Below, one piece after another: positions 11,201 to 22,261 of a stretch of DNA of 64,000 nucleotides. The position numbers and the translations under genes are program-made. The DNA is from Balaenoptera acutorostrata (lineage: Eukaryota; Chordata; Mammalia; Artiodactyla; Balaenopteridae), in NCBI RefSeq assembly GCF_949987535.1, contig NC_080066.1, forward strand, positions 89,733,600 through 89,797,599, read 5' to 3'. The stretch's first letter is position 1, and the number at the start of each line of letters is the position of its first letter. The notes beneath the pieces were generated by a model. That model had not been told where the DNA came from, made no database searches, and saw nothing but the letters and a program-made list of their open reading frames with translations.

Positions 11201-13579
11201 ATAGAGTAGAAAAGAAAGCATCGCAAAATGAGATCAAAATGATACTTAATATATGAGAGATTTTATATAAATGAGAGAGAGAGTAATCATGTCCAATGTA
11301 AGAATCAGGGAATTCTTCAAAAAATTTTGACATTTGAGGTAAAATATTAAAGGTAAGTAAGATATAAACACATGGAAATGGGTGGAAAATTTTTTTCTTT
11401 AGAAGGAAGAGGATGCACTGAGAGGTAGAACCAAGAAAGTATCAGGTACCAATAAGGAATAAGAGGCTACTCAGCTCGACGTTTGGGCAGGGTACGTGAA
11501 GAGAGAAGTCAAGGTGTACCACTACATCCATGCAACATAGGAATCTGACCCTGATTCTGTAGGAAATGTACAGCACCTCAGAAGTTCTGATGATGAATGT
11601 TATCATATAACCAAAATAGCGTTAAGTCATAGACGTGATAAGGTTCCACCTCCTACTTGGGAAAGAAAACATTATAAACAGAATGGCTTGATGAGCTAAA
11701 GTAAAGAAGCCACTCATGACCCCATTTTCTTTAAAATTTATATTTACACTAAAGTTCAAACTGTTTAGATCTGCAACAGCTGTCCTAAGCTCAGTAGCAA
11801 TAACTAAAACAGCTATAGTTCTTTTTTAAAATATTAGTTGCCCAATCATTTTAGGTATTTTAATAAAAATGCAAATACTTGAACACAAGTTTCTGCATTG
11901 GAAACGTGAATTTTCATCTACTGTCCCCTCCCCAAAATTTTTATGAAAGTGATATAACAAAACAAACACAAGTTATGTTTAAGTGGAAGGGCTGGGTCTA
12001 CCTATGGAGACTAATGGTAATGACTCAGAATGGTCTGTTGTTTGCTGCTATTACTAGAAATATACAGGCCATGTGAAAATAAGCCCTTGCTAACAGAATA
12101 CCTTGAGTATCAAACCCCTTATATTTGCCCTTATATTCAGGGCTACTGTTTGAAATTCAGTTTTCCAATATTTATTTAGTAGCTGCTATATGTAAAGTAA
12201 AGGGTTGGTGTATTTAAGCCCCTATTATTGGCTTAGTTTCTGCCCTAGTGATTGCCCCAGTTTAGGAGTCCAGAGCAGGTGTTACAAGAATAAAGGACTA
12301 ATTTATTAAAAGCCTACTAATCTCTGGTTGTTGTTTTTGATATCCATCCTATGAAATTCTAGATTTTTTAAAATCAAGATCAGTGAAATTAAAAACTTGA
12401 TTTGTGATAAAAGGGCATGACTGGGTTATCATGAAAACACACTTATGTGACCAAATACAGACACACACACACAGAGACACACACACACACACACACACAT
12501 TTCCTCAGGGATGTTGGAGAAATAAAATGCTTCTTTATTACACTGACTTCTGAAATGAGTAAACTGTTCTGAGGCTGACGTGAAATCATTCTCCAATAAT
12601 AGACCCTACTTTGTTAATTTGTTGTTGTATTGTTATTGTGCACTGCATAGTAATGGTATGAAACCTTCAAGGGTTATTTCATCTTCCATGGATGAGGAGT
12701 TTATCTCCATGGAGCAATAACCGAGATCAAGCCAGTATTTTATTCTTGAATGTATTAGACAATATTAGCATTGAGACCAAATTTCAATTTACTCCAGGCA
12801 GTTACCAAAATCTGTTTTTATATTAGGCCTTATCTCTAAATCCATATTTTTTTATAATGATCTCAATTTCACTTTCCTGCATCTTTTGGTAGTAGCAATG
12901 CCTGCTTAAATGCAATTAAAATTCATTTTATTATCTTATTTATACTAGAGCCCCACACAATATTTTCCATGAAAATAGTATTCACATTTTAAAACAATCA
13001 GAAAAAGGCCCTTCAAGCAGCAGAACCACTGGACAATATTCCCTGTCTTTACATTCAAAACATCTTGGCACATTGATAAGATGGTGAGGCTTGATCCTGC
13101 AAATGTCTATTCTCTGGGCTTAACCAGATGCACCAACATGCCCGGTGAAGTCATGGATAGGGAGCAAATAAACGAAGTGCCTCTGTCTCATAGAGATGTT
13201 AGCCTGCACCTGCAAAATCTCAAATAACATCCTCTGATGAGGAAATCAAATCAAATCCACAAAAAGTGCCTTCTGCTTTTCAAAAGAAAGTTATCAATAT
13301 GCCTAGCAATATTGCTCCTAAGGAGTATGATTCTATTCTGTGTAGAAGAAGCAGGCTTAGATAAATGACTGTGGGCTGAACCACTCTGTTTATAGAGTGG
13401 AGAGAATAACAGAGAGAAATGGAGGTCCTTCACCCACAGTCTGCTCTGGGATTACTGTGGAGAATGGAGCTAAGTAGATTCTGCCATCAGATGCCCTGGT
13501 CCTTTCCCCAGTCCTCCTATCCCATATCCTTGAAGAACAAATCCACAGGGTTGGTACAGCACCTGCTTGGCAAAGAACA
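11201..13579. other. Unique sequence with CA microsatellite
   Basis: Holds a (CA)n microsatellite at about 12459-12499 broken by 'gaga'. No gene recognized. Opposing open frames near 13251-13655 are treated as chance because neither shows a domain. Confidence 0.45.
12459..12499. repeat. (CA)n microsatellite
   Basis: Simple AC dinucleotide repeat interrupted by an 'agagac' near 12472. Likely length-polymorphic. Confidence 0.95.
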
Positions 13580-13740
13580 AGGCCAGCCACCAATTTCTCA
13601 TTTATGTAATCCTGTTGTTCCCTCCATCACAAATGCCTCTTCCATTCTCTACTGAATAACTCTCATTCTTCCTTCAGTACACTGCCTAAACATCACTTCT
13701 TCTGAAAGGTTTTCCCTGAATCCTCCCACAGAATTAGTTA
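13580..13740 (+). repeat. L2 LINE fragment
   Basis: Resembles sense L2: 'cactgcctaaacatcacttc' and 'ttctgaaaggttttccctga', which correspond to the L2 'cacctcctcaggaagccttccctga' block. Weak and diverged. Confidence 0.4.
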
Positions 13741-13770
13741 CTGGTGGTATGGCATAACAGGAGAAAATAG

Positions 13771-13806
13771 TGTGTGTATGTGTGTGTGTGTGTGGGGGGG
13801 TGTGTG
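13771..13806. repeat. (TG)n microsatellite with G run
   Basis: TG dinucleotides with a seven-G run at about 13794-13800 and two more TG units. Immediately precedes a MIR. Confidence 0.9.
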
Positions 13807-13808
13807 CT

Positions 13809-13958
13809 CTTGAATCAAGGAGGCCTGGGTTTGAATACTGGCTTAGGCCATTACCAGCTCCAGGATCTTGGGCACATTATTTAAAACTCAAAAATTCTGT
13901 TCCCTTATCTATAAATTATACTTTTCTCATAGATTTTTTTTGAGACATGAGATTATAC
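13809..13958 (+). repeat. MIR SINE
   Basis: MIR order: 'ggcctgggtttgaatactgg', 'ccattaccagctccaggatc', 'ttgggcacattatttaaaac', 'ttcccttatctataaatta'. Ends where the MaLR LTR fragment begins. Confidence 0.8.
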
Positions 13959-13960
13959 AT

Positions 13961-14115
13961 TGTTATGGACTGAATGCTTGTGTCCCTCCAAAAAAATTCA
14001 TATGTTGAAATATTAATTTGCAATGTGATGGTATTTAGAGGTAAGGCCTTTGGGGGGTGATCAGGTCATGAGGGTGGCACCCTCATCTATGAGATTAGTG
14101 CCTTTATAGGAAGAG
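13961..14115 (+). repeat. MaLR (MLT1-type) LTR, 5' part
   Basis: Begins with the TG start 'tgttatggactgaatg', then 'tgtccctccaaaaaaattca', 'tatgttgaaatattaatt', 'caatgtgatggtatttagag', 'ggcctttggggggtgatcag', 'gtcatgagggtggcaccctc' and 'gattagtgcctttatagga'. This is the 5' half of an ERVL-MaLR LTR. The 3' part is missing and a MIR follows. No retroviral coding sequence is present. Confidence 0.8.
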
Positions 14116-14124
14116 ACAGCAGCA

Positions 14125-14350
14125 GTAGTAGTGATAGCCAATATGTATGGTCCTTATGTGTACAGTACTATTCTAAGAGTTTTCATATATTGTCAATAAT
14201 CCTCACACCAACTCTATGATGAAGCACCAGTGTCTCCATTTTACACATGAGGAAACAGACAAATAGAGATGTTAGATAACTTTTCTAAAGTCACACTGCT
14301 AGTAACCAACACAGGCTCTATTTAAAACCAGGCAGTCTGGCGCTAGTGCT
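14125..14350 (+). repeat. MIR SINE
   Basis: MIR core in order: 'attctaagagttttcatata', 'caataatcctcacaccaact', 'ccattttacacatgaggaaa', 'aaagtcacactgctagtaac', 'accaggcagtctgg'. A separate insertion from the MIR on the other side of the LTR fragment. Confidence 0.85.
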
Positions 14351-14359
14351 CATGGGGTG

Positions 14360-15732
14360 TAATAAGTATTTGTTAAATGAAGTAAAGGAAGAGCAAATAA
14401 AAAATGGCAGTAATGGTATTTTTTCAGCTTTGAACCTAAATATGTGTGCTAGGCATGTTAGCATGCAAAACTTGAAATTATTCTGATTATACAGATTATT
14501 GAACTACAATTTAAAAAAAAACACAAAAGATTTTAATGGAAGAAAAGAAGGGCAAAAACCAGGGACTGCCAAAAAACAGAGTATCTAGATATTTATGCAG
14601 CAAGATCGAAGAACCTCAAAAACTCTCTTGTCCCAAAGCATTTTCCTCACATACTTTTAATTTCTACCATAAGGACATGGCTGAATTTCTGGAAATAATA
14701 CACCAAGTTCATTGACACCAAAATATTAGTGATTTATTAGGTGCAGTAGATCCAATTTATTTAGAAATATACAGGGAATGTGTGACAACTGGTTTTCCAA
14801 GAACAGATTTGGTAAAGGAGAAAAGAGATTATGAAGGGAATGAAAGGACATAGAACATACTTTCTATCCAGTTTCTAAAATTTGGCATGCATGCATTCTT
14901 TTGGATAAGGGAGCAGATTCTCACTAGGTTTACAGAAGAAACACATAGAGCAAAGCACTGTTACTTCGGACACTCATTATTACCAATGGATATTTAAGTA
15001 TCTCCAGTTAGAGCCACCTAGTGCCTGCACTGTGATTAGGGATGCCCAGAAGGTCATTGTAACAAGTGCCGTAGTCTGAAAGGACCAGAATTTTTGACCA
15101 ATATTCTCAATTGTTGCTTGGAGGGAAGTAGCTATGTACTTTCTCTTAGAAGAGTCTGCTCCATTTAATTTTCAACATTGGCTGTGAACAGGTCTTCATT
15201 CGTTGGAAGAAATACCAACTATGTTGGGTTGGGTTTTAATTTAGGTTTTAATTTTTACCAGTTACTCTAAAGCTGTCCCTGACATTCCAAGGTAAATCGG
15301 CTTTATGTTAGGAAATATATTTCACTGGAATCACAAAAGCTATGGTAGGAGTGCAGGTTGTCATCATTTATGCAAACACCAGTTCTGCTAGAGTTGGGTG
15401 GGACTCTGACAGTATTAACTTCTTTTTTAATGTTGTAAGAAAAAAATATAAAAATTCACTTAAGACAGAAACCAGGCATCATTCCTAGATGAGAAGATTG
15501 TACTTTTTAAACTTTTTAAAAATAAAAATAGAGAGATTAGCAAATCTTTTATTCAACTCTTACTATGTCACCATAGAATATCACTAAAATTATTCTGTTT
15601 CTAAATTTGAATTGCCTTTATTTGATTTTTACTTAAAATCATAGAACTCTTCTCTCTTTACTTTGTGCTATCATCTGGTGGTTGAACTTCCAGTCATCTC
15701 AGCCCTCTAAAACACAGCTACAACCTGGAGGC
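14360..15732. other. Unique AT-rich sequence, no gene recognized
   Basis: No repeat or coding signature identified. A-runs near 14512 and 15440 are not attached to a recognizable retroelement body. Confidence 0.4.
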
Positions 15733-15748
15733 AAAATGACAGTCATGG

Positions 15749-16064
15749 GGCTTCCCTGGTGGCGCAGTGGTTGAGAATCTGCCTGCTAATGCAGGGGACA
15801 CGGGTTCGAGCCCTGGTCTGGGAAGATCCCAAATGCCACGGAGCGACTGGGCCCGTGAGCCACAATTACTGAGCCTGCGCATCTGGAGCCTGTGCTCCGC
15901 AACAAGAGAGGCCGCGATAGTGAGAGGCCCGCGCACCGCGATGAAGAGTGGTCCCCACTTGCCGCAACTAGAGAAAGCCCTCGCACAGAAACGAAGACTC
16001 AACACAGTCATAAATAAATAAATAAATAAATAAATAAAAGAACGTGAATTTCTTTAAAAAAAAA
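15749..16064 (+). mobile_element. CHR-type tRNA-derived SINE, copy 1
   Basis: Starts GGGCTTCCCTGGTGGCGCAG. It has a tRNA-derived head with A-box-like TGGTGCAGTGG-type and B-box GGTTCGAGCCC sequences, then the family body and a (AAAT)n tail. The target duplication AAAATGACAGTCATGG is perfect at 15733-15748 and 16065-16080. The tail is unusual: after (AAAT)n there are 16 extra bases (16040-16055, GAACGTGAATTTCTTT) before the final poly-A, suggesting transduced source-locus sequence. Antisense and sense open frames through this copy are chance frames of the SINE. Confidence 0.97.
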
Positions 16065-16509
16065 AAAATGACAGTCATGGAAGAAGTTTTAGGGATCAAA
16101 TTTAAGCTCCTTGTTTTCCATATGCAGCCCAGAGACATTAAATGATGTTCTCAGACACACAGAACAAATGAAGGCAAGGATCCAGGTGATACAGGGCAAA
16201 AAACTTGGTCTGCCAACACTATTCCACTGCCTTCCAAAACTGCTTTCTGACTTTGACAGGAATGCCCTGAGCAACATGAAAAACTAGTCTCCTAGAGTCC
16301 TTCTAACTTTACTTATTAGGAAAGATGGACACACCTGCCAACAGAACTCACTGTTGGAGTATGGGTTAGCAAAATTGAAATTACTAAACTAAGTCTTTGT
16401 CTCATCCTTCCTTTGAGAACCTTAAGCTCTGATAACAGGTAGCAACAGTTTCCAGATGGTGGTGTAGGCAAGATGATTTTGGGTACTATGTGAACCAACA
16501 TTTTGTAAC

Positions 16510-16564
16510 AATTATGTATTTAATATTTTTAAAGCTATATAAGGTATAATCAATGTAATAAAAT

Positions 16565-16604
<40 letters not shown>

Positions 16605-18480
16605 TTAGGCACACGCACAGATTTGCTTTCTATTACAATAGATTAGTTCACATTTCCTAGAACTTCTGTTAAATGTAATAGTACAATATGATTTTTTTGG
16701 GGTGTAGCTTCCTTAACTCAGTTTATTACTTTGAGATTCATCCATGTTGTTGCAGGTATCAGTAGTGCATTTTTTATAATTGCAGCATAGTTCTCCATTG
16801 TATTGTTATACCATTTGTGTATCCATTCACTTTTTAATGGACGTTTGTGTTGTTTCTAGTTTGGGGCTATGACAAATAAATATAAATGTAAATGTAAATA
16901 AACTGTACATATATGAATATTCACGTGCAATTCTTTGTAAGAACACGTTATCATTTCTCTTTGGCGAATATCTAGGCATAGAATGGTTGTGTATTTATTT
17001 AACTTTTTAAGAAAATGGCAAATTGTTTTCTCAAATGGTTGTACCACTTTACATTCCCACGAGGACAGTATGAAAGTTCCAGTTATCTAAATCCTTGCCA
17101 ACACATGGCATGGTCAGTCTTTTAATTTTAGTCATCCTAAGAGATATGTAGTGGTATCTCATGGTGATTTTAGTTTGCATTTCTCTAATGACTAATGATG
17201 TTGAGCATATTTTGTCAACTTGTATATCTACTTTGATGAAGTGTCTGTTCAAATCTTTAGCCCAATTTTTAATTTGGTTATTTATTATCTTATTATTGAT
17301 TTTGAGAGTTCTTTTAAGTTCTGGATCTATGCTCTTTATCAGATATATGCTTTATCTGTGTCTTGTATTTTCATTCCCTTAGCACTGTCTGCTGAAGACT
17401 CAAAGTTTTTAATTTTGATAAAATCCACTTTATCAATTAATTTTTTTATGGATTATGTTTTTGGTATCGTATCTAAGAAATCTTTGCCTGACCCAAAGAA
17501 ACAAAGGTTTTCTCTTATGTTTTATGTTTTCTTCTTGAAGTTCTGTAGTTTTGGGTTTTACATTTAGGTCTGTGATCCAAACTCAAGTTAATTTTCTGCA
17601 TACTGTATACTAGTAATTTTTGTGTGTATAGTATGAGGTAGGGATCAAAGCTCTTTTTGTTTTTTCATATGGCTATCTATTTGTTCCAGCATCATTTGTT
17701 TAAAACCTTCTCTATAGAAATGCATTTGATTCTGTGTTGTAAATCAACTATATATGAGTTGATCTATTTCTACACTCTTTATTCTGTTCCATTGATCTGT
17801 CTGTCTATCTTTACTCCAATACCATACTGTCTTGATTACTGCAGGTTTATAACTTTTACAATCCCATAGTGCTAGTCCTCCAAGTTTATCCTTTTCAAAG
17901 TCACTTTGGAATTTTAAGTCATTTGCATTTCCATTATGTATTTTAGAATAAGTTTTCAATTTCTATAAAAATGCCTGCTACAATCTGATTTGGAATTGTG
18001 TTTTATCTAGATAAATATGGGGAGAATTGACATCCTAACATATCAAGTCTTCCAACCCATAAACAGAGTATGTCAATCCATTTACTTAGGTGTTCTTTAA
18101 TTTCCTTTAATGATGTTTTATAGTTTTCAGTGTATTAGATCACCATACCTTTTTTGAATATTTATCCGTAAGTACCTCATATTGTTGATGTTATTCTAAA
18201 TGCCTTTAATTTTTTATTTCAGTTAACAAATATTCATTACTAATACACAAAAACACTACTGATTTTTGTCTATCGATCTTACATGTTGTAACCTTGCTAA
18301 ACTCACTTCTTAGTTTAAGTAGTTTTTTTTGTAGATTTCACTCGATTTTCTACTTAGATATTCATGTTGTCTGCAATTAAAAGAGCTTTTACTTCTTTTT
18401 TCCTATTTAGATGACATTTTTTTCTTGCCATACTTTGCTGCCTAGAATTTCCAGTACGATATTGCATTGATCAGTACTTA
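16510..18480 (-). repeat. Ancient L1 (L1M-type) ORF2/3' segment
   Basis: Long antisense L1 stretch with typical landmarks from 3' to 5' on the plus strand: 'tgagattcatccatgttgtt', 'agttctccattgtattgtta', 'ttgtaccactttacattccc', 'tagtttgcatttctctaatg', 'tgatgttgagcatattttgt', 'gttctggatctatgctcttt', 'tggctatctatttgttccag', 'attctgttccattgatctgt', 'taccatactgtcttgattac'. Many indels and stops; no intact frame. This is far older than the L1 at 22-26 kb. A pure (TA)n run lies near its 3' end. Confidence 0.88.
16568..16598. repeat. (TA)n microsatellite
   Basis: About 15 uninterrupted TA units near the 3' end of the ancient L1. Confidence 0.95.
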
Positions 18481-18890
18481 ACTAAATCCTCAAGGTGGAC
18501 ATTGCAGATCTCCAGAGTTCTCTGTTCATTTCTCTCTTCTCAGGATCTCTGTCCTGAGAACTCTAGCCATCTTGACCTCCTCATGCTCTCAGCTTCATAT
18601 CCTCAACTCAGGGAGTATATCAGACTGCTCCTTGATTTCCCCTCCTGTACTGTGGCCTGGAAACTCTCCAAAGAGTGTAAGTTGGGGCAATCATAGGCCC
18701 GACTTGGTTTTTTCTCATCTCTCAGGAATCACTGTCCTTCCTTGCCTGACATACAGTATCTTGAAAGCTGTTATTATATACATTTTGTCCATTTTACTGG
18801 TTGTTTCAGACAGGAGTATAAATCTGTTCTTTTTTACTTCATCTTGGCTTGGAAGTAGAAGTCCTTATATATTTATTTTAATGTATGCTA
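18481..18890. repeat. L1-associated ancient segment, family uncertain
   Basis: Block with 'ctgtggcctggaaactctcc', 'aaagagtgtaagttggggca', 'gttgtttcagacaggagtat' and 'cttcatcttggcttggaagt', phrases I associate with old mammalian L1-related repeats. It abuts the ancient L1. Which part of an element it represents, and its orientation, are not certain. Its open frames (18502-18898) have no recognizable domain. Confidence 0.4.
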
Positions 18891-19895
18891 AAACATAACT
18901 GACAATTATACTGGTAATGGAAGAGTGATATAATTTTCTTTTAAAATATTTTAAGTAAAAAAAAGCCTATTGTTTTTAAAAGGCATTACATGTATAATAA
19001 TGCTGATACAATTGATGATGTGGCAGAAAACCTGAAGGTAGTACTAAAATTGTTAGTTTATGAAGCAGTATAGCAGGGAGTAAATTAAAAGTGGGTGAGG
19101 GCTTACACTTAAAGGAGATCAGCCAGGAAGATACAGGTGACACTAAACAAGGAAGCAAAAAATCTGGATGCCTTGCAAGTAATTTGGGTTTATTTAGTAT
19201 AGGGGAAAGGGCCTGCACCCAGCAAAAGTTATTTTACTAATCACTGTACTAAAGAACACTATAACTTTAGCTCCTAAACTATGTTCAGAATACTATGATA
19301 CAGTAAGTAATCATAATACATTTTAGGAACAATTCAATAAACATCTGTTAAAATTTCTTGCTTGAGGAGATAAGACAGCGATTTGCAGAACTTATTCACT
19401 AAGAACATCTTAATGGTGTTTCCTGAAAACTGAAGAACATATGTGATTGTTCATTACTTTTTAGATGATTAAGAGTAAAGTACTTTGGTGTTCTAGGGCC
19501 AACAAGGAACAATTTCACTGAATTTCAAAGGCTTAGAGTTGGAGCGCCCCAAATGTGTTAGGCATGCAGTGATTTTTCAGATTTGTAGGTGGAAGGAGGG
19601 TGGGGAGGGAACAAACATGAACTTAACACTAGCGACACTCTGCTTCCCAGATGTCACAAAAAATATCATGAGCTGAAAAGCAGGGCCCCTGAAGTCCCAT
19701 AACAGTAGATTTGGATTTGTATAACTATTTCTGGAATAGCAAGTGCCTCATTCAAATTGTGCATAAGATCACTGCAGAGTGATTCTTTAAATACTACAAA
19801 GCTGTTTAATAATATGTATTTATAATTTTACAGTTAAGAAAGTATCAATACTTGATCACATCTTATCTCAAGTTTCATACTCAGATAAAACTAGA
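18891..19895. other. Unique sequence, no gene recognized
   Basis: No confident repeat or coding signal. A weak 'caattcaataaacatctgtt' near 19331 may be a decayed L2 end. Confidence 0.4.
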
Positions 19896-19899
19896 GAGA

Positions 19900-20045
19900 G
19901 AGAGAGTTACAAATATCCCTGTATTATATATTATAGATGAGAAGGTTCTGGGAGAATGTGACCTGCCCAAAATTATACAGTTGTTAAGTGGCAAAACTTG
20001 AAAATGAACACATACCTTTCTCTCCCAAGCTCATGCTATTTACAA
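19900..20045 (+). repeat. MIR SINE fragment
   Basis: MIR core order: 'attatagatgagaaggttct', 'gacctgcccaaaattataca', 'gttgttaagtggcaaaactt', ending 'cccaagctcatgctattta'. Confidence 0.7.
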
Positions 20046-20117
20046 CACACAGAAATAAGTTTGGGTCTCATTTCTAATTCCATTTTTGATCTCTAGTAGC
20101 ATTAAAAACTTATCCTG

Positions 20118-20392
20118 GGGCTTCCCTGGTGGCACAGTGGTTGAGAGTCTGCCTGCTAATGCAGGGGACACGGGTTCGAGCCCTGGTCTGGGAAGATCCC
20201 ACATGCCAAGGAGCAACTAGGCCTGTGAGCCACAATTACTGAGCCTGCGCTCTGGAGCCCGTGCTCCACAACAAGAGAGGCCACGATAGTGAGAGGCCCG
20301 CGCACCGCGATGAAGAATGGCCCCCGCTTGCCGCAACTAGAGAAAGCCCTAGCACAGAAACGAAGATCCAACATAGCAATCAATCAATAAAT

Positions 20393-20421
<29 letters not shown>
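20118..20421 (+). mobile_element. CHR-type SINE, copy 2
   Basis: Full-length CHR SINE starting GGGCTTCCCTGGTGGCACAG, with B box GGTTCGAGCCC and an AATAAATAAATCTT plus long poly-A tail. Perfect target duplication AAAAACTTATCCTG at 20104-20117 and 20422-20435. The roughly 26-base pure A tail suggests a relatively recent insertion. Confidence 0.97.
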
Positions 20422-20426
<5 letters not shown>

Positions 20427-20435
20427 CTTATCCTG

Positions 20436-21435
20436 AATCCACTGGCCAGCTTGAGAGATCACTAAATCTCCTAAAATGATTTCATATATAAGGACTTTTT
20501 TAATGAGTGAAAGAAAGGTCCAAGACTCAAAGACTCAAAATGGGTTAAAAAGTTCTACTTGCTCTAGATAGTTCTGGAATGATCATTTAAGCTGGAGTTA
20601 TAAATCTCTCAGCTCTCAACACTCCCAACAGTTCCTCCCATTCCAATGGCATGATAGGATTTTGGAAAATAAATCAGTAAACACCAGAAACCTAAAGGAG
20701 GACAAAGTGGTGTTTCAACTTCTATTTGAATCAGTGCTTTCCTACTGCCCACTTCTCTTTTGCTAAGGACAGTTTATTTTAAGCCTGGGGCTACGGCCCT
20801 AACAACATGATTTAACTCTGTAGTCTTACACCCGCACAATGTTTCCATCAGCCGACTGAAACCAACTCTAGGGATTCAGCTGAAGGCTTCCAAATCTGAG
20901 ACCTGAAGAAAAGTAAATATTTTCTAAAAAGAATGCTTTTTACTAGAAATGTAAAGCCATAGATATATATGTATCATTTTCTCCTGACAGCAGTTCACTA
21001 ACTTCCTAAACGGGGAAACAGCGAGTCGGTAACAATACAGGACTAAGTAGAAGGGTAGAGAGTTCTCTGTTCTCCCTAGAGAAAGTTGCAGCAGAATTAT
21101 CATTCCAGCTATGTATTCTCCCAAGCAAATCTTTGACTTTTTTTTCTTTTTTTTTTTTTATTAGCACCTAGGTAGGCTGTTTTGCCTAGTTCACAGACAT
21201 AGCTGATTCTGAGGAATGATTTACTTGGGTCACTGCCGTCTCCTCCAATGTTCTCCCTCTTCTTACTTTCCCGGCAATTTCTTCTCCAACAATGTCCTGT
21301 CACCCATCAGTGGGCCCCCACCCACCTCTGGAACCTCATCTCCTACAACTGTTTCCTCTGCCCCATCCACATATCCTAGCTCTTCTTCAAAACTACCAAC
21401 CGTGCTTCTACCACAGGGTCTTTGTACCCAGAGGT
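20436..21435. other. Unique sequence, no gene recognized
   Basis: Includes a T-rich run at about 21137-21160. Overlapping open frames in several phases around 21109-21460 show no domain and are treated as chance. Confidence 0.4.
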
Positions 21436-21439
21436 GCAA

Positions 21440-21790
21440 AGAATGTCTTTCCCCCAGATAGCCACATGGCTTGCTTCTTTACTTTACTTAGGTCTTTGCT
21501 CGAATGCCACCTTATTAAAGACCACCTTATAAAAAATAGTGACCTTCTTGCTTCCAATACTATCCCCCTTATCCTGCTTCATTTTTCTTTATAGCCCCCG
21601 GTGACATCTGGAATATTATACATTTATTTACTTGTTTGTTTTCTGCCTTTCCCTACTTAGAATGTGACTTCCATGAGAGCAGGGATTTTGTCTGTCTTGT
21701 TTTCTTAATGATTTCCAGCAACTAGAGTAATATCCATAAAAAGGAAGTGCTCAGTGAATCTCTGCTGACTGACTGAGTGAATGAATGATG
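21440..21790 (+). repeat. L2 LINE 3' region
   Basis: Sense L2 order: 'aggtctttgctcgaatgcca', 'tatcctgcttcatttttctt', 'acttagaatgtgacttccat', 'gagagcagggattttgtctg', 'aaggaagtgctcagtgaatc', ending in the 'gagtgaatgaatga' L2 tail. Reaches the natural 3' end. Confidence 0.85.
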
Positions 21791-22076
21791 CGTGCCATTA
21801 AATTAACTTCCTAATTTTCCATTACAAGTTTATGACACTTGCCATCAAATTTTAGGTAGTATTTCTGGGCCCAATACTAATGAGACTACTGCCATCCAGA
21901 CACTTGGATAAGCTGTTACAAAGGGGACAGTGAGGTCTTCTCTACAGCCTTTTGATCTCAAGTATTAAGCCCAAACTACGAAAATATATTAGCATTCCTC
22001 AGCTCTCACTTATGACTCATAAATATTTTCTCTAAGTTTTTCACCAATTTTTCTCAGATTTTTATCAATTATTTTT

Positions 22077-22261
22077 AAAATTTTATTTATTTATTTTTAT
22101 ACAGCAGGTTCTTATTAGTTATCTATTTTATACATATTAGTGTATGTATGTCAATCTCAATCTCCCAATTCATCACACCACCACCACCCCCCCACTTTCC
22201 CCCCTTTGTGTCCATATGTTTGTTCTCTACATCTGCGTCTCTATTTCTGCCTTGCAAACGG
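22077..22261 (-). repeat. L1 3' UTR and tail
   Basis: Antisense copy of the 3' UTR seen in the 9.2-kb chimera: 'gtttgcaaggcagaaataga', a G-rich run, 'gaattgggagattgagatt', 'gacatacatacactaatatg', 'taagaacctgctgtataaa', then AAATAAATAAATAAAATTTTAAAA-like tail (read on minus). It joins ORF2 directly at about 22261, so the start of the UTR is also deleted. Confidence 0.9.
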
